DNA from: an uncultured Dehalococcoidia bacterium | GTDB lineage: Bacteria; Chloroflexota; Dehalococcoidia; Lucifugimonadales; UBA3495 | NCBI GenBank assembly: GCA_951812625.1 | Contig: CATOSP010000003.1 | Location: 743,335-807,334 of the forward strand | Length of the DNA stretch: 64,000 bases | Direction: 5' to 3' | In this document: one piece after another, positions 27,285-36,708 of the stretch | Position numbering within the stretch: the stretch's first letter is position 1 | Layout of the letters: every line of letters starts with the position of its first letter | The notes under the pieces: generated by a model | Databases searched by the model: none | Told to the model about the DNA's origin: nothing | Seen by the model: the letters and a program-made list of their open reading frames with translations, nothing else | Made by a program: the position numbers and the translations under genes

Positions 27285-29984
27285 ATGACCGCCACGCCCT
27301 CCTCCCAGATTCCCAGCGCATACAACCCAGTGGATGTAGAGCGCCGGGTCTACGACAAATGGCTCTCCAACGGCTATTTCTCCCCGGAGCTGACGCGGGA
27401 TGCCGAGCCGTTCACCATCATCATGCCCCCGCCCAACGTTACTGGTGAGCTTCACCTAGGCCACGCCCTCACCGCCGCGCTGGAGGACATTTTGGCCCGC
27501 TGGCACCGGATGCTGGGCCAACCCACTCTCTGGTTGCCGGGTAAAGACCATGCTGGTATCGCCACCCAATGGGTTGTGGAGCGGCTTCTGGCCACCGAGG
27601 GCACCAACCGGCACGAAATTGGCAGGGAGAAGTTCGTAGAGCGGGTCTGGGAATGGGTTGGTACCTATGGCAACACCATCGACGAACAGCATAAGCGCCT
27701 CGGCGCGTCCTGCGACTGGTCCCGCCTGCGTTTCACCCTTGACCCTGACCCGGTTATGGCAGTGCGGACCACTTTCGTTAACCTTTACAACAAGGGCCTG
27801 ATCTACCGGCATCAGCGCATCATCAACTGGTGCCCGCGCTGTGCCACTGCGTTGTCCGATCTGGAGGTTGAATACCAGGAGCAGGACGGGCGTCTCTACT
27901 ACATCCGCTATCCCCTTGAAGATGGTCCGGACGGCGCCTACATCACCGTAGCGACGACCAGGCCTGAGACTATGTTGGGCGACACCGGTGTTGCTGTACA
28001 CCCTGAAGACGAACGGTACAAGGACTTGGTTGGCCGCCGTGCCGTTCTGCCCATAATGGGCCGTAGCATCCCTATAGTGGGCGACGAGGGCATAACCCCG
28101 GAGTTCGGTACCGGGGCGCTGAAGGTGACTCCGGGGCACGATCCCTTGGACTTCGAGATTGGGCAGAGGCACGAACTTGAGGTTGTGAACGTGGTCGGCT
28201 TCGACGGCAACTTGACCGCCGAGGCGGGGAAGTATGAAGGAGTCGAGCGTTTCCAGGCGCGGGAGGATGTGGCCGCCGAGCTGGAATCTCTGGGTCTGTT
28301 GGAGCGTGTGGAGCAGCACGCCAACGCCGTGGGCACGTGCCAGCGTTGCTCAACCGTGGTGGAGCCGCTTATCAGCCTGCAATGGTTCGTGAACGTGGGC
28401 CGCCACGACGAACCAGACAGCATCGCGGGCCGGGCCTATGCCGCGGTGGCCAATGGGGAGATCAACATCGTTCCGGAGCGTTTCACCCGCGTATACCTCA
28501 ACTGGCTGGAGAACATCCGCGACTGGTGTATCAGTCGTCAACTCTGGTGGGGGCACCGCATCCCCATCTGGTACTGCGACGATTGTGGCGAGCAGACGGC
28601 TGCGTTGGAGGACCCGTCCGGGTGCTCCCGCTGCGACTCCGGCAACATACACCAGGACCCGGACGTTCTGGATACATGGTTCAGTTCCGGCCTCTGGCCC
28701 CACTCCACCTTGGGTTGGCCCGCCGATACTGAAGACCTGGACTACTTCTACCCCACTGCGGTGATGGAAACGGGGTACGATATCCTGTTCTTCTGGGTAG
28801 CGCGCATGATCATGATGGGCCTGGAGAACACTGGCAAAGTGCCCTTTCGCACCGTGTTCCTCCATGGCATGGTCAGGGACGGTGCAGGCGCTAAGATGAG
28901 TAAGACCAGGGGAAATACCATGGACCCTCTGGATCTCATCGACCAGTACGGGACCGACGCCCTCCGGTTTGCCCTGACCACCGGCACAGCGCCAGGCAAT
29001 GACCTGCGCCTCACCGAGTCAAAGCTGGAGTCCGCCCGCAACTTCGCCAACAAGGTGTGGAATGCGGCGCGATTCGTCATGACCAGCGTCGAGGGGCAGG
29101 CGGGCATGGGGCCTTGGGCTTCCGGCTACGCGCCGCAGCATCGGGAGGACCGCTGGATCGTGGGTCGTCTCAACCGCACCATCGAGGGTGTGAGCCGGTC
29201 CCTGGAAAACTTCGAGCTTGGCGAGGCCCAGCAGCAACTCTACGACTTTATCTGGAACGACTTCTGCGATTGGTACATCGAGATGGCCAAGATACGCATC
29301 CGTTCCGACGCTTCCCCGTCCCCTCTACCCACCTTGGCCCACGTGCTGGAGCGAACCCTGCGCCTGCTCCATCCCTTCATGCCCTTCATCACCGAGGAAA
29401 TATGGCAGAACCTGGTCCGGCGGTTGCCAGCAGAGGAGGGAATGGATCTCTCGATCATGGTCTCTCCCTACCCGGTCTTTGACTCCGGTCAGGATGACAG
29501 CCAGGCCGAGGGGGAAATCTCCCTGGTGATGCACACGGTCAGGGCGGTGAGAAACACCCGAGCCCAACTTCGCATCCCCGCCGGTCAATACTTGGAGGCC
29601 GTGGTCGAGGCCAACGGTCTCCAGGCAGCCATCGAAGAGGAGGCGGAGGTCATCCGTAACCTCACCCGCATAGACCCCCTGACCGTTGTCTCCAGTGAGG
29701 CTGGAGGAAGTGGTCAGCCCAGGGGTATTACCTTGGTTGTCAATCCGCTGGTGGTCAGACTGCCCCTGGAAGGCGTGGTGGATCTGCCCGCTGAGAAGGA
29801 GCGGCTGCGTAAGGAACTGTCCGACTGCCAGCGTAACTTGGACCGGGTGGCGGCGCTGGTCTCGAAGCCAGAGTTCCTTGCCAAAGCCCGGCCCGACGTG
29901 GTGGAAACTGAGCAGGAGAGGTTGAAGTCCCTGGAAGAGCGCAAGCAGCGTCTGGATGAGATCCTTGCCCAGCTTGAGTCCTAG
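27285..29984 (+). CDS. valS: Valyl-tRNA synthetase
   Basis: 899 residues of class I synthetase. HIGH-type motif PPPNVTGELHLGHALT at about 48-63, editing domain around TTRPETMLGDTGVAV, KMSKTRGNTMDP signature near residue 540, the anticodon-binding helical domain, and a C-terminal coiled-coil arm (EKERLRKELSDCQRNLDRVAALV). It charges tRNA-Val and hydrolyses Thr-tRNA mistakes. A zinc-type CxxC set (CDDCGEQ...CSRCDS) is present in the insert. Complete. Confidence 0.97.
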   Translation: MTATPSSQIPSAYNPVDVERRVYDKWLSNGYFSPELTRDAEPFTIIMPPPNVTGELHLGHALTAALEDILARWHRMLGQPTLWLPGKDHAGIATQWVVERLLATEGTNRHEIGREKFVERVWEWVGTYGNTIDEQHKRLGASCDWSRLRFTLDPDPVMAVRTTFVNLYNKGLIYRHQRIINWCPRCATALSDLEVEYQEQDGRLYYIRYPLEDGPDGAYITVATTRPETMLGDTGVAVHPEDERYKDLVGRRAVLPIMGRSIPIVGDEGITPEFGTGALKVTPGHDPLDFEIGQRHELEVVNVVGFDGNLTAEAGKYEGVERFQAREDVAAELESLGLLERVEQHANAVGTCQRCSTVVEPLISLQWFVNVGRHDEPDSIAGRAYAAVANGEINIVPERFTRVYLNWLENIRDWCISRQLWWGHRIPIWYCDDCGEQTAALEDPSGCSRCDSGNIHQDPDVLDTWFSSGLWPHSTLGWPADTEDLDYFYPTAVMETGYDILFFWVARMIMMGLENTGKVPFRTVFLHGMVRDGAGAKMSKTRGNTMDPLDLIDQYGTDALRFALTTGTAPGNDLRLTESKLESARNFANKVWNAARFVMTSVEGQAGMGPWASGYAPQHREDRWIVGRLNRTIEGVSRSLENFELGEAQQQLYDFIWNDFCDWYIEMAKIRIRSDASPSPLPTLAHVLERTLRLLHPFMPFITEEIWQNLVRRLPAEEGMDLSIMVSPYPVFDSGQDDSQAEGEISLVMHTVRAVRNTRAQLRIPAGQYLEAVVEANGLQAAIEEEAEVIRNLTRIDPLTVVSSEAGGSGQPRGITLVVNPLVVRLPLEGVVDLPAEKERLRKELSDCQRNLDRVAALVSKPEFLAKARPDVVETEQERLKSLEERKQRLDEILAQLES

Positions 29985-30010
29985 CTGGTGCGGGTGTAGG
30001 TGACGGTCCG

Positions 30011-30868
30011 GTGGACGGCAAGCTAGGCATCATCGGCTATCCCATAGCCCACTCGATTTCGCCTGTGTTCCAGCAGGCGGCCCTCGACCATCTCGGTATG
30101 CAAGCCTCCTATCTTGCGCACCAGGTTGCCCCTGAAGAGGTGGCCGAGTTCGTGAACGGGCTGCGCTCTCCTGGAGTTCTGGGCATCAACGTCACTGTCC
30201 CCCACAAAGAAGCGGTGATGCCCCACCTGGACGAGGTGGACGAGTGGGCCTCCAGTGCCGGCGCGGTCAACACCATCGTCAACCGGGATGGGTATCTCAC
30301 CGGCCATAACACCGACGGCTCCGGGTTCCTGCGGTCCTTGAGGGAAGAGGGCGACTTTGACCCTGACGGGCGGAGAGTCATGGTGCTCGGCGCTGGTGGT
30401 GCTGCCCGGGGCGTGGCGCTGGCCCTCGTCCGGCAACAGGTGCGCCACTTGACCATAGCCAACCGGACTTTGGAACGGGCGGAACGATTGGCAGAGTTGG
30501 CCAAACGCGGCGGCGTCGAGGGAGTTGCCATGGGACTGTCGGGAAGTGAAGTGAGAGACGCAGCGGCATCGGCAGACTTGATAGTCAATTGCACCACTAT
30601 AGGTATGTCCCACGGGCCTGATGAGCAGGGTTCACCCCTCTCCCACGAGCTGATACCTCCAACCGCCTTGGTCAACGACCTGGTATATAATCCGCTGGAA
30701 ACGCCGCTGTTGCGAGAGGCTGCGGCGGCAGGGGCGTCGTGCCTAGGGGGCATTCACATGCTGGTGTACCAGGGAGCAGACTCCTTCGAGATGTGGACCG
30801 GGTTGCCCGCGCCCGTAGAGGTAATGCTGGAAGCGGCGACGAAGGCGATGGCTGCTCGTTCAGCTTAG
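30011..30868 (+). CDS. aroE: Shikimate dehydrogenase
   Basis: 285 residues. The N-terminal substrate domain begins KLGIIGYPIAHSISPVFQ and has the catalytic Lys in NVTVPHKEAVM (about residue 68). The NADP fold has GAGGAARGVALAL and ANRTLERAERLA. It reduces 3-dehydroshikimate in aromatic amino-acid synthesis. GTG start 26 nt after the valS stop; aroC follows by 56 nt, so a local aro pair is likely co-transcribed with valS. Confidence 0.95.
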   Translation: MDGKLGIIGYPIAHSISPVFQQAALDHLGMQASYLAHQVAPEEVAEFVNGLRSPGVLGINVTVPHKEAVMPHLDEVDEWASSAGAVNTIVNRDGYLTGHNTDGSGFLRSLREEGDFDPDGRRVMVLGAGGAARGVALALVRQQVRHLTIANRTLERAERLAELAKRGGVEGVAMGLSGSEVRDAAASADLIVNCTTIGMSHGPDEQGSPLSHELIPPTALVNDLVYNPLETPLLREAAAAGASCLGGIHMLVYQGADSFEMWTGLPAPVEVMLEAATKAMAARSA

Positions 30869-30924
30869 AACGCTGGATCCGTACCCGAAATTCCGCCCTT
30901 TGGTAGTCATTTGGAGAGCAGACC

Positions 30925-32106
30925 ATGATTCGTTGGTTTACGGCTGGGGAGTCTCACGGCCAGGGCTTGGTGATAATCGTCGAGGGAGTTCCGGCTGCCC
31001 TGCCGATAAGCGAGGACTACATCGGGATTCAATTGGCGCGGCGTCAGAGGGGCTACGGCCGTGGTGGTCGGATGCTCATTGAGCAGGACTGGGCAAAGAT
31101 CATCTCCGGCGTGCGCCACGGCCACACCTTGGGGAGCCCCATTGGCATGACCATCGAGAACAAGGACTGGGCCAACTGGCAAGAGGCGATGGCGGTCGAG
31201 TACGTGGAAAACCCATCGCAAGAGGGCCGGAACCAGCGGGTCACCCGCATCCGTCCCGGCCATGCCGACCTTCCCGGCACAATGAAGTACGGGTTCAACG
31301 ACGTGCGCAACTCGCTGGAACGAGCCAGTGCCCGCGAGACCGCCGCAAGGGTAGCCGCCGGGTCCATTTCCATGCGCCTGCTGGAGGAATTTGGTATCCA
31401 ATTGCACAGCCATGCCATATCCATCGGACCGGTTTGGGCAGACCCCGCCAAACCCATAGACTGGGACGCGGTGGAGGAATCGCCGGTGCGCTGCGCCGAC
31501 CCGGAAGCCGCGACCCGCATGATGGAAGAGATAGATGCGGCGAAGGAAGCCGGAGACACCGTCGGCGGCACCGTTGAAGTGGTGGCCGAGAACGTGCCTA
31601 TTGGCCTCGGCTCCCACGTTCATTGGGACCGCAAGATAGACGCCCGCGTCGCCCAAGCCCTGATGTCGATAAACGCGGTGAAGGCCGTGTCCATCGGGCC
31701 GGGCTGGGAAGCAATCGGATACCGCGGTTCGGAGTTTCAGGACGTAATAGAGCCGATAACCGACCCGGACAATCCTTGGCAGCGTTTAACCAACCGCTCC
31801 GGCGGGACCGAGGGCGGTATGACCAGCGGTACGCCCCTGGTGGCCAGGTTCGCCATCAAACCCATCGCCACCCTGCGCAACCCCCTCCCTTCGGTTGACC
31901 TGGACACTGGAGAACCAGTGCAGGCCCACTTCGAGCGTTCCGACGTCTGCCAGGTCCCCCCGGCTGGGGTCATAGGCGAGGCAATGGTGGCCATCGTATT
32001 GGCCGACGCCTTCATGGAAAAGTTCGGTGGCGACTCCATCCCGGAAACGCGCCGCAACTTTGAAAGCTACATGAAAACGGTCGGCCCCCGGAAGATTTAC
32101 CGATAG
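30925..32106 (+). CDS. aroC: Chorismate synthase
   Basis: 393 residues. FMN-binding signatures are in place: AGESHGQGL at the N-terminus, the RRQRGYGRGGRM segment, RPGHADLPGTMKYGFNDVRNSLERASARETAARVA and the C-terminal RSGGTEGGMTSGTPLVARFAIKP. It makes chorismate, the last shared step of the pathway that aroE also serves. GGAGAG precedes the ATG. A 46-bp palindrome closes the unit. Confidence 0.97.
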   Translation: MIRWFTAGESHGQGLVIIVEGVPAALPISEDYIGIQLARRQRGYGRGGRMLIEQDWAKIISGVRHGHTLGSPIGMTIENKDWANWQEAMAVEYVENPSQEGRNQRVTRIRPGHADLPGTMKYGFNDVRNSLERASARETAARVAAGSISMRLLEEFGIQLHSHAISIGPVWADPAKPIDWDAVEESPVRCADPEAATRMMEEIDAAKEAGDTVGGTVEVVAENVPIGLGSHVHWDRKIDARVAQALMSINAVKAVSIGPGWEAIGYRGSEFQDVIEPITDPDNPWQRLTNRSGGTEGGMTSGTPLVARFAIKPIATLRNPLPSVDLDTGEPVQAHFERSDVCQVPPAGVIGEAMVAIVLADAFMEKFGGDSIPETRRNFESYMKTVGPRKIYR

Positions 32107-32164
32107 TGGCGGAATCCTACCGGAGGGAACACTCCAACCAACAGGCTATGGCTCAGCTAGGCCA

Positions 32165-32210
32165 GATGCAAAGAAAATCCCCCTGCGCGCAGGGGGATTT
32201 TCTTTGCATC
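32165..32210. terminator. 46-bp perfect palindrome, bidirectional terminator
   Basis: Both 23-base arms pair without mismatch (outer GATGCAAAGAAAATCC, inner CCCTGCG). The GC core is flanked by A-run and T-run, so each strand ends in TTTTCTTT after a GGGGG-rich stem. It lies between the convergent aroC and lipoprotein genes. Unusually long and perfect for a terminator. Confidence 0.85.
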
Positions 32211-32220
32211 CTGAAAGCGT

Positions 32221-34137
32221 TCAGGGAGCGGGCAACCTGTAGCGGAGGAGGAGGTGCTGGAGGTTGAGCTGGGCCTGTCTGCGGAGGCTGCCGGAAGCGG
32301 CCAGTTCCCGGTCGAGGTGCTGGTAGACGGCTGCGCTGAAGGGGCGCCAGTCTCCCTGAAGCCGGCGGAGGGCCTGCTCCTCCCGTTGGGCGGCCTCGAC
32401 GGTCAACTCGCCCAGGGGGCGGAGGGGCGCGGCCTGGGGCAGGCTTCGCGCCCTGGCGGCGATCTCGCCCATGCTGAGGGCGAAGTTGCCCAGGGCCTTG
32501 TCAACGGCGGAGCGGTTGCAGCCTCCCTCATTGGCCAGCCAGCGGTCATAGCTTCCGTGGAACCCCTGCCAGCGGCCCAGCAGGTCGTCGTAGGCCGAGG
32601 CGAAGCCGTCCACTGCGGCCCCGCTCTCCTCCGAGGATGCGGAGACCGCTCGGTCCAGGGCCAGCCTGGCCTGCCAGCGCAGGCCGTTGACCGCGACCAC
32701 CTGCTCATCGAAGGCGTCGAAGAGGCCGGGGTCACCCGGCTCCACGTCCGCGTCCGCCAGGGACCCGCCGGCGGCGCCGGGAGACGGCTCCGGAGTTTCA
32801 GCCGGAGTTTCAGTGGGAGCTGTCCCGTTGCCTTCCCCGCCATTGGGGGTTGGCGCGGGGGTGGCCACGCTGATGATTGGGGGCCTGTTGCCGCTGCCGG
32901 AGCCGAAGGGACTGAAGGCAGACCTGTTGGCGGAGGAGGAAGACGCGGGCGCGCCGTTGTCCCCGTCCTCAGGCTTCTGGAAGCTGCCCCGGAGCTTTCT
33001 GAGGGCGGCGTCCTCGTCCTGGAGGGCCTGGGACAGCACATCGGCCACACCCTCCCGGACGGCGGGAGTCACGGGCAGGTCCCGGTGCGCCAGCACGAGC
33101 TCCCGGTGCTGGTCGACCAGCCGGTTCAGCCGCTGCAGGCTGGAACCGGGACTCAGGCCGGGCTGTACGGCCCGGAAGGCGTCGTAGTCCTTGTGGAACC
33201 TGTCCCACCGGGCGTTCAGATCATCCAGCGCCCCGGAGAAACCGGCGACCTGTTGGCGGGACCCGTCCCCGGTCAGGGCCCGGAGGTCCACCAGCTGGTC
33301 CTCCACCTCCTTGCGGATGGCCAGAGACCCGGTCCTGGCCTGGGCCACGCCCTCGAACCCCGGCGGCAGGGGGTTGGAGGTCCCGTTCTCCCCGGACTCG
33401 TCCTTTCCGTTCTCTTCGGACACGTCCTTGTCCTCTGCCGCAGGCTCAGGCGTGGCGGGACCGGGGTCTCCGCCGTCCCGGAGGCGGCGCAGGGCGGCCT
33501 CCTCGTTCTCCACGGCCTCGATGAGCCTTGCGGACATCCAGCGGACCGCGGGGTCCCTGGGCAGGTCCTGGGCGGCCAGGGCCACCGCCCGGTAGTCGGC
33601 GGAGAAACCCCTCATGGCCGTCTGGAGCGCGGCCGGGGAGCAGGGGGCGAGCGAGGAATCCGGAGCCTCCGGATTGAGCAATCTGTAGTCGGTGTCAATC
33701 GCCCCCTGGCGCCAGGAGTCCAGGTCCTTCCTGACCCCGTCCCAGTCCCGGACCAGGGCGGCGTGGGCCTGGGCGAAGTCCCGGGCAGCCTGGGAGACGC
33801 CCTCCGGCACCGGGGTGGGAGCGGGTCCGCCCTGGGGCAGAGCCGCATCCCTGGCGGCGACGGTGGCCGCGATGTTGGGCGCCGCGGTGGGGTCCGGCGG
33901 GACGTAGGGCGCCGCCTGGGGCGCGGCGCAGGCCAGCGCCAGCATCAGAATGGGCAATAGCAGGGCTGGGACAAGGGCGAGCCTGCTGGTCAGCCGGGTT
34001 TTGAGGACCCGGCCCCGCGACCGTGTGCCGGAGCGCATGTCCGTGGAGGACCCGTCCACCTGAGGGCCCGGCCCCATGAGCGCGTGCCGGCCGGCATGTC
34101 CGTGGAGGACCCGTCCCCCGGTCGGTGTCTTTGTCAT
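32221..34137 (-). CDS. Putative lipoprotein with three repeated helical domains
   Basis: 638 residues. A basic N-terminus and hydrophobic stretch (LALVPALLLPILMLALACAAP) end in a lipobox-like ALAC near residue 70, followed by Pro/Ala. Three copies of a roughly 130-residue helical unit follow, each with an LPxxPAVR-like element and a closing EEAALRRLRD / DEDAALRKLRG / EEQALRRLQG helix. They are joined by Pro/Thr/Gly/Glu linkers. No family is recognised. ATG overlaps the upstream stop as ATGA. The first about 35 residues are coded by a direct repeat (34002-34116), so a later start (Met 34) is possible. Confidence 0.7.
   Translation of the reverse strand: MTKTPTGGRVLHGHAGRHALMGPGPQVDGSSTDMRSGTRSRGRVLKTRLTSRLALVPALLLPILMLALACAAPQAAPYVPPDPTAAPNIAATVAARDAALPQGGPAPTPVPEGVSQAARDFAQAHAALVRDWDGVRKDLDSWRQGAIDTDYRLLNPEAPDSSLAPCSPAALQTAMRGFSADYRAVALAAQDLPRDPAVRWMSARLIEAVENEEAALRRLRDGGDPGPATPEPAAEDKDVSEENGKDESGENGTSNPLPPGFEGVAQARTGSLAIRKEVEDQLVDLRALTGDGSRQQVAGFSGALDDLNARWDRFHKDYDAFRAVQPGLSPGSSLQRLNRLVDQHRELVLAHRDLPVTPAVREGVADVLSQALQDEDAALRKLRGSFQKPEDGDNGAPASSSSANRSAFSPFGSGSGNRPPIISVATPAPTPNGGEGNGTAPTETPAETPEPSPGAAGGSLADADVEPGDPGLFDAFDEQVVAVNGLRWQARLALDRAVSASSEESGAAVDGFASAYDDLLGRWQGFHGSYDRWLANEGGCNRSAVDKALGNFALSMGEIAARARSLPQAAPLRPLGELTVEAAQREEQALRRLQGDWRPFSAAVYQHLDRELAASGSLRRQAQLNLQHLLLRYRLPAP
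34002..34116 (-). repeat. Tandem duplication in the 5' end of the lipoprotein gene
   Basis: 34060-34116 and 34002-34056 are near-identical units of about 55-57 bases (shared ends TGAGG..CCCGGCCCC and CATGTCCGTGGAGGACCCGTCC). The units fall in different reading frames (58-base phase), so the peptide is not repeated. A recent duplication that moved the start or leader region is the simple reading. Confidence 0.75.
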
Positions 34138-35441
34138 TCGAAACGGTACACTCCTGTAGATTCACCGGCCAGGTTGTCCCGGAAGTTCCCCGACTCCAGC
34201 AGGGAGACCAGTTCCTCCAGCGTCTCCTCCGAGTCGGCCAGGACGGCCAGCGCCCTCCGGTCCTCCCCCTGGTGCAGCACGATCACCCCGGTGTTCTCCG
34301 GGTCCATGCCGGAGGTGAAGGGCGTGCGGACGCTCCCGTCCACCCGGACCCCGGCCAGTTGCAGGTACTGGGACACCGGGCCCGCGTCCTCGTACAGACC
34401 CAGGTATACCATGTCCCTGCCGGGGGCTCCGGCGCTCCTGATCACCGGCTCCACGCCGTACCCGGACAATGCGCCGCCCAGGACCGAGGCCAGGTCCAGC
34501 AGCGAGGGCCGGCCCGTCACGACGTCCGCCTCATCCCCGAAGAAGTGGGGGAAGTCGGAGAGGGTGTAGGACCGCTCGGAGCCGGTGAGGAAATCGGCGA
34601 TGTTGGCCAGGAGGCGGCCGTTGTCCTGGACCGAGTTGCGCGGCGGGATCATGAAGGTGAAGTCCCCCAGGGCCAGCACCCGTCCCCGGGCTGCCTTGAG
34701 CATGGGATAGAAGGGGCCGGGGCTTTCCGACATGGAGGAGCGGGTGTTGCCGTCGGCGGCGGCCAGGCCGGGGCCGGGGCCGCGGATGGAGCCGGTGGAG
34801 TAGAGGGCTATCTGGCCCACGCCCCGGGTGATCTCGTCGGGGAGGAAGTCCCGGACCAGGATGTTCTGGAAGTTCAGGTCGTATTCCACCTGGTTGAAGA
34901 GGTAGTCGGGCTGGTAGTCCAGGCCGAACCGGCCCGCCAGGGTGTTGAGCTCGTGCCTGCGGGTGGCGTCGCCGACCAGCAGGAGCCTGCCGCCCCTGTC
35001 CAGCACGAAGTCCTCCACCAGTGCGGCCTCGGCTGGGGTGTAGCGCTCCTGGGGCATGGCCACCATCAGGCCGTCGGCGCCCCTGAGCTGCTCCTGCAGG
35101 GTCCGGTAGCGTTCTCTGGGCTCGGTGCTGAGGAAGCCGCCGAAGCGTCCCGGCTGGCCCAGGACCTCCACCTCGTACCCCCGGTCCCGGACCATGCCCA
35201 GGAAGGCCGAGGCCTCGGCCTTGGAGAAGTTGTTGGCGTGGAGCCCGTCCACCACCAGCCTGCCCCGGCTGATGCGCGGGACGCCGTCGAAGGAACGCAC
35301 CTCGGACACCGGGGGGGCGAGCCGTTCCACCGGCACCTCCGGGTTGGGAGGCGCGGTGTAGCCCTTGGGGGTGTAGAAGTAGAAATAGGCGGCCACAAAG
35401 ACCAGGGCGGCCAGGACGGGGACTAGAAGCAGGCGCCACAT
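34134..35441 (-). CDS. Membrane-anchored DUF4350/GldG-like protein
   Basis: 435 residues from the ATG at 35441, one base after the upstream stop codon; an ATG at 35465 is also in frame. One N-terminal membrane helix (WRLLLVPVLAALVFVAAYFYFY) precedes an extracytoplasmic Rossmann-like domain with RISRGRLVVDGLHANNFSKAEASAFLGMVRDRG, LVEDFVLDRGGRLLLVGDATR, and FGDFTFM-like LALGDFTFMIPPRNSVQDN. This is the layout of DUF4350 proteins, relatives of the GldG/ABC-associated domain. No transporter is encoded here. It sits in a three-gene operon. Confidence 0.75.
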   Translation of the reverse strand: MWRLLLVPVLAALVFVAAYFYFYTPKGYTAPPNPEVPVERLAPPVSEVRSFDGVPRISRGRLVVDGLHANNFSKAEASAFLGMVRDRGYEVEVLGQPGRFGGFLSTEPRERYRTLQEQLRGADGLMVAMPQERYTPAEAALVEDFVLDRGGRLLLVGDATRRHELNTLAGRFGLDYQPDYLFNQVEYDLNFQNILVRDFLPDEITRGVGQIALYSTGSIRGPGPGLAAADGNTRSSMSESPGPFYPMLKAARGRVLALGDFTFMIPPRNSVQDNGRLLANIADFLTGSERSYTLSDFPHFFGDEADVVTGRPSLLDLASVLGGALSGYGVEPVIRSAGAPGRDMVYLGLYEDAGPVSQYLQLAGVRVDGSVRTPFTSGMDPENTGVIVLHQGEDRRALAVLADSEETLEELVSLLESGNFRDNLAGESTGVYRFE

Positions 35442-35442
35442 G

Positions 35443-36495
35443 CTACCGGTCAGGCCCCCATTCATGTTGGTCCGGTCCCACGTAGAGGTAGTAGACGTTG
35501 GGGCCGTTGACCTTGAGCGGGAACCCCGGCAGGGCCCTTGCCTGCTCCTCTCCCATGCCCGAGGGCATCAGGTAGCGGCGCATCATGTCGATGCGGGGCA
35601 GAGCCCCGGGACCGCCGGAGGCCGGGTCCTGGGCCTGGCGCATCCAGCCGGCCACGGCGGGAGGGACGGCGTCCTCGGAGATGCCGTCCTGCAACGGCTC
35701 GATGATGCGCTTGAAGCGCTGGTTGAAGGCGCGGAAGACCTCGGCGTTGACGTCCACCAGGCCGTAGTTGGAGATGCCGGCCATCTCGGCGGCCTTGTCG
35801 TAGGCGTCGGCGTCGCCGCCCACCTCGTCCACCAGCCCGGTGCGGGCGCTCTCGATCCCGGAGTAGATCTTGCCCTCCAGGAGCTCGTCGGCGGACATCT
35901 TGAGCCTGCTCCCCCGCTCGCTCAGGACGATGTGGGCGAAGCCCTGCTTGAGCTGGTCGGTGACCCCGACGAAGTAGCGGCGTCCCCCGCCGTTCAGCTT
36001 GGAGGGCCCGGTGGGCATGATCTGCTCCCCCGGCGGGTTGGGGATGAACAGTCCCGGGAAGAAGAGGATCACGCCGACGTTGCCGATGAAGGAGCTGGGC
36101 TTGGCGTAGATGTGGGAGGCGCCCATGCCCATCATGTAGCCGCCGCTGGCCACGATGTCGTTCATGACCACGACCACGGGCTTCTTCTCCCTCAGCTTGC
36201 GGGTCTGGAGGTAGAGCTGCTCCGAGGCTGCGGCGCCGCCGCCGGGAGAGTTGAGCCGGATGACCACCGCCTTGATGTTGGGGTCGCGGCGCGCGTAGTC
36301 GAGGAACTCGCCGATGACGTAGGCGGAGTCGTCGGTGATGATGGTGAAGGGGATGTCGATGACGCCGATCCTGGGCTTGCCGGGCCAGACGTAGAGGAAT
36401 ACCAACGCCCCTACAGCCACCCCAAGAACCACCAGGAGCAGGGTCCCAACGTACCGGTTGACTATCGCCCGGCCCACCGCAGAAAACATGCTCAC
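35443..36495 (-). CDS. SppA-like S49 family peptidase
   Basis: 350 residues. One N-terminal membrane helix (YVGTLLLVVLGVAVGALVFLYVW), then the crotonase-like protease fold with VVIRLNSPGGGAAASE (oxyanion region), the nucleophile Ser in DIVASGGYMMGMGA (about residue 118) and GNVGVILFF. The general base Lys expected around LKMSADELLEGKIYSG is present. It cleaves signal peptides or membrane peptides in known members. GTG at 36495, with an ATG two codons on. First gene of the GC-rich operon. The C-terminal 90 residues are not part of the standard family. Confidence 0.85.
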   Translation of the reverse strand: MSMFSAVGRAIVNRYVGTLLLVVLGVAVGALVFLYVWPGKPRIGVIDIPFTIITDDSAYVIGEFLDYARRDPNIKAVVIRLNSPGGGAAASEQLYLQTRKLREKKPVVVVMNDIVASGGYMMGMGASHIYAKPSSFIGNVGVILFFPGLFIPNPPGEQIMPTGPSKLNGGGRRYFVGVTDQLKQGFAHIVLSERGSRLKMSADELLEGKIYSGIESARTGLVDEVGGDADAYDKAAEMAGISNYGLVDVNAEVFRAFNQRFKRIIEPLQDGISEDAVPPAVAGWMRQAQDPASGGPGALPRIDMMRRYLMPSGMGEEQARALPGFPLKVNGPNVYYLYVGPDQHEWGPDR

Positions 36496-36708
36496 CCAAT
36501 CACCCGGCTTCTACAAAACCCGCGCATCATACGTCTACCCCTCTGCTACTGTCAACTTTGTGGGGGTCAAATGATCCGCACAAGGATGATTGCAATACGC
36601 CAGTAAAATCGATTTGGATTGCCCGGCGTGGACTAGCCCCCTGAACCCCAGTGCCTAAGCTGCTTCTCCCAGCATTCACGAAAACGGAACATTTACCGGG
36701 GTAGCCCG

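Noticed and set aside
32254..36606. Three long plus-strand frames opposite the GC-rich operon.
   Set aside because: Their Gly/Val/Leu-rich text mirrors codon positions of the opposite genes. Lipobox, membrane helix and SppA motifs are on the minus strand only.
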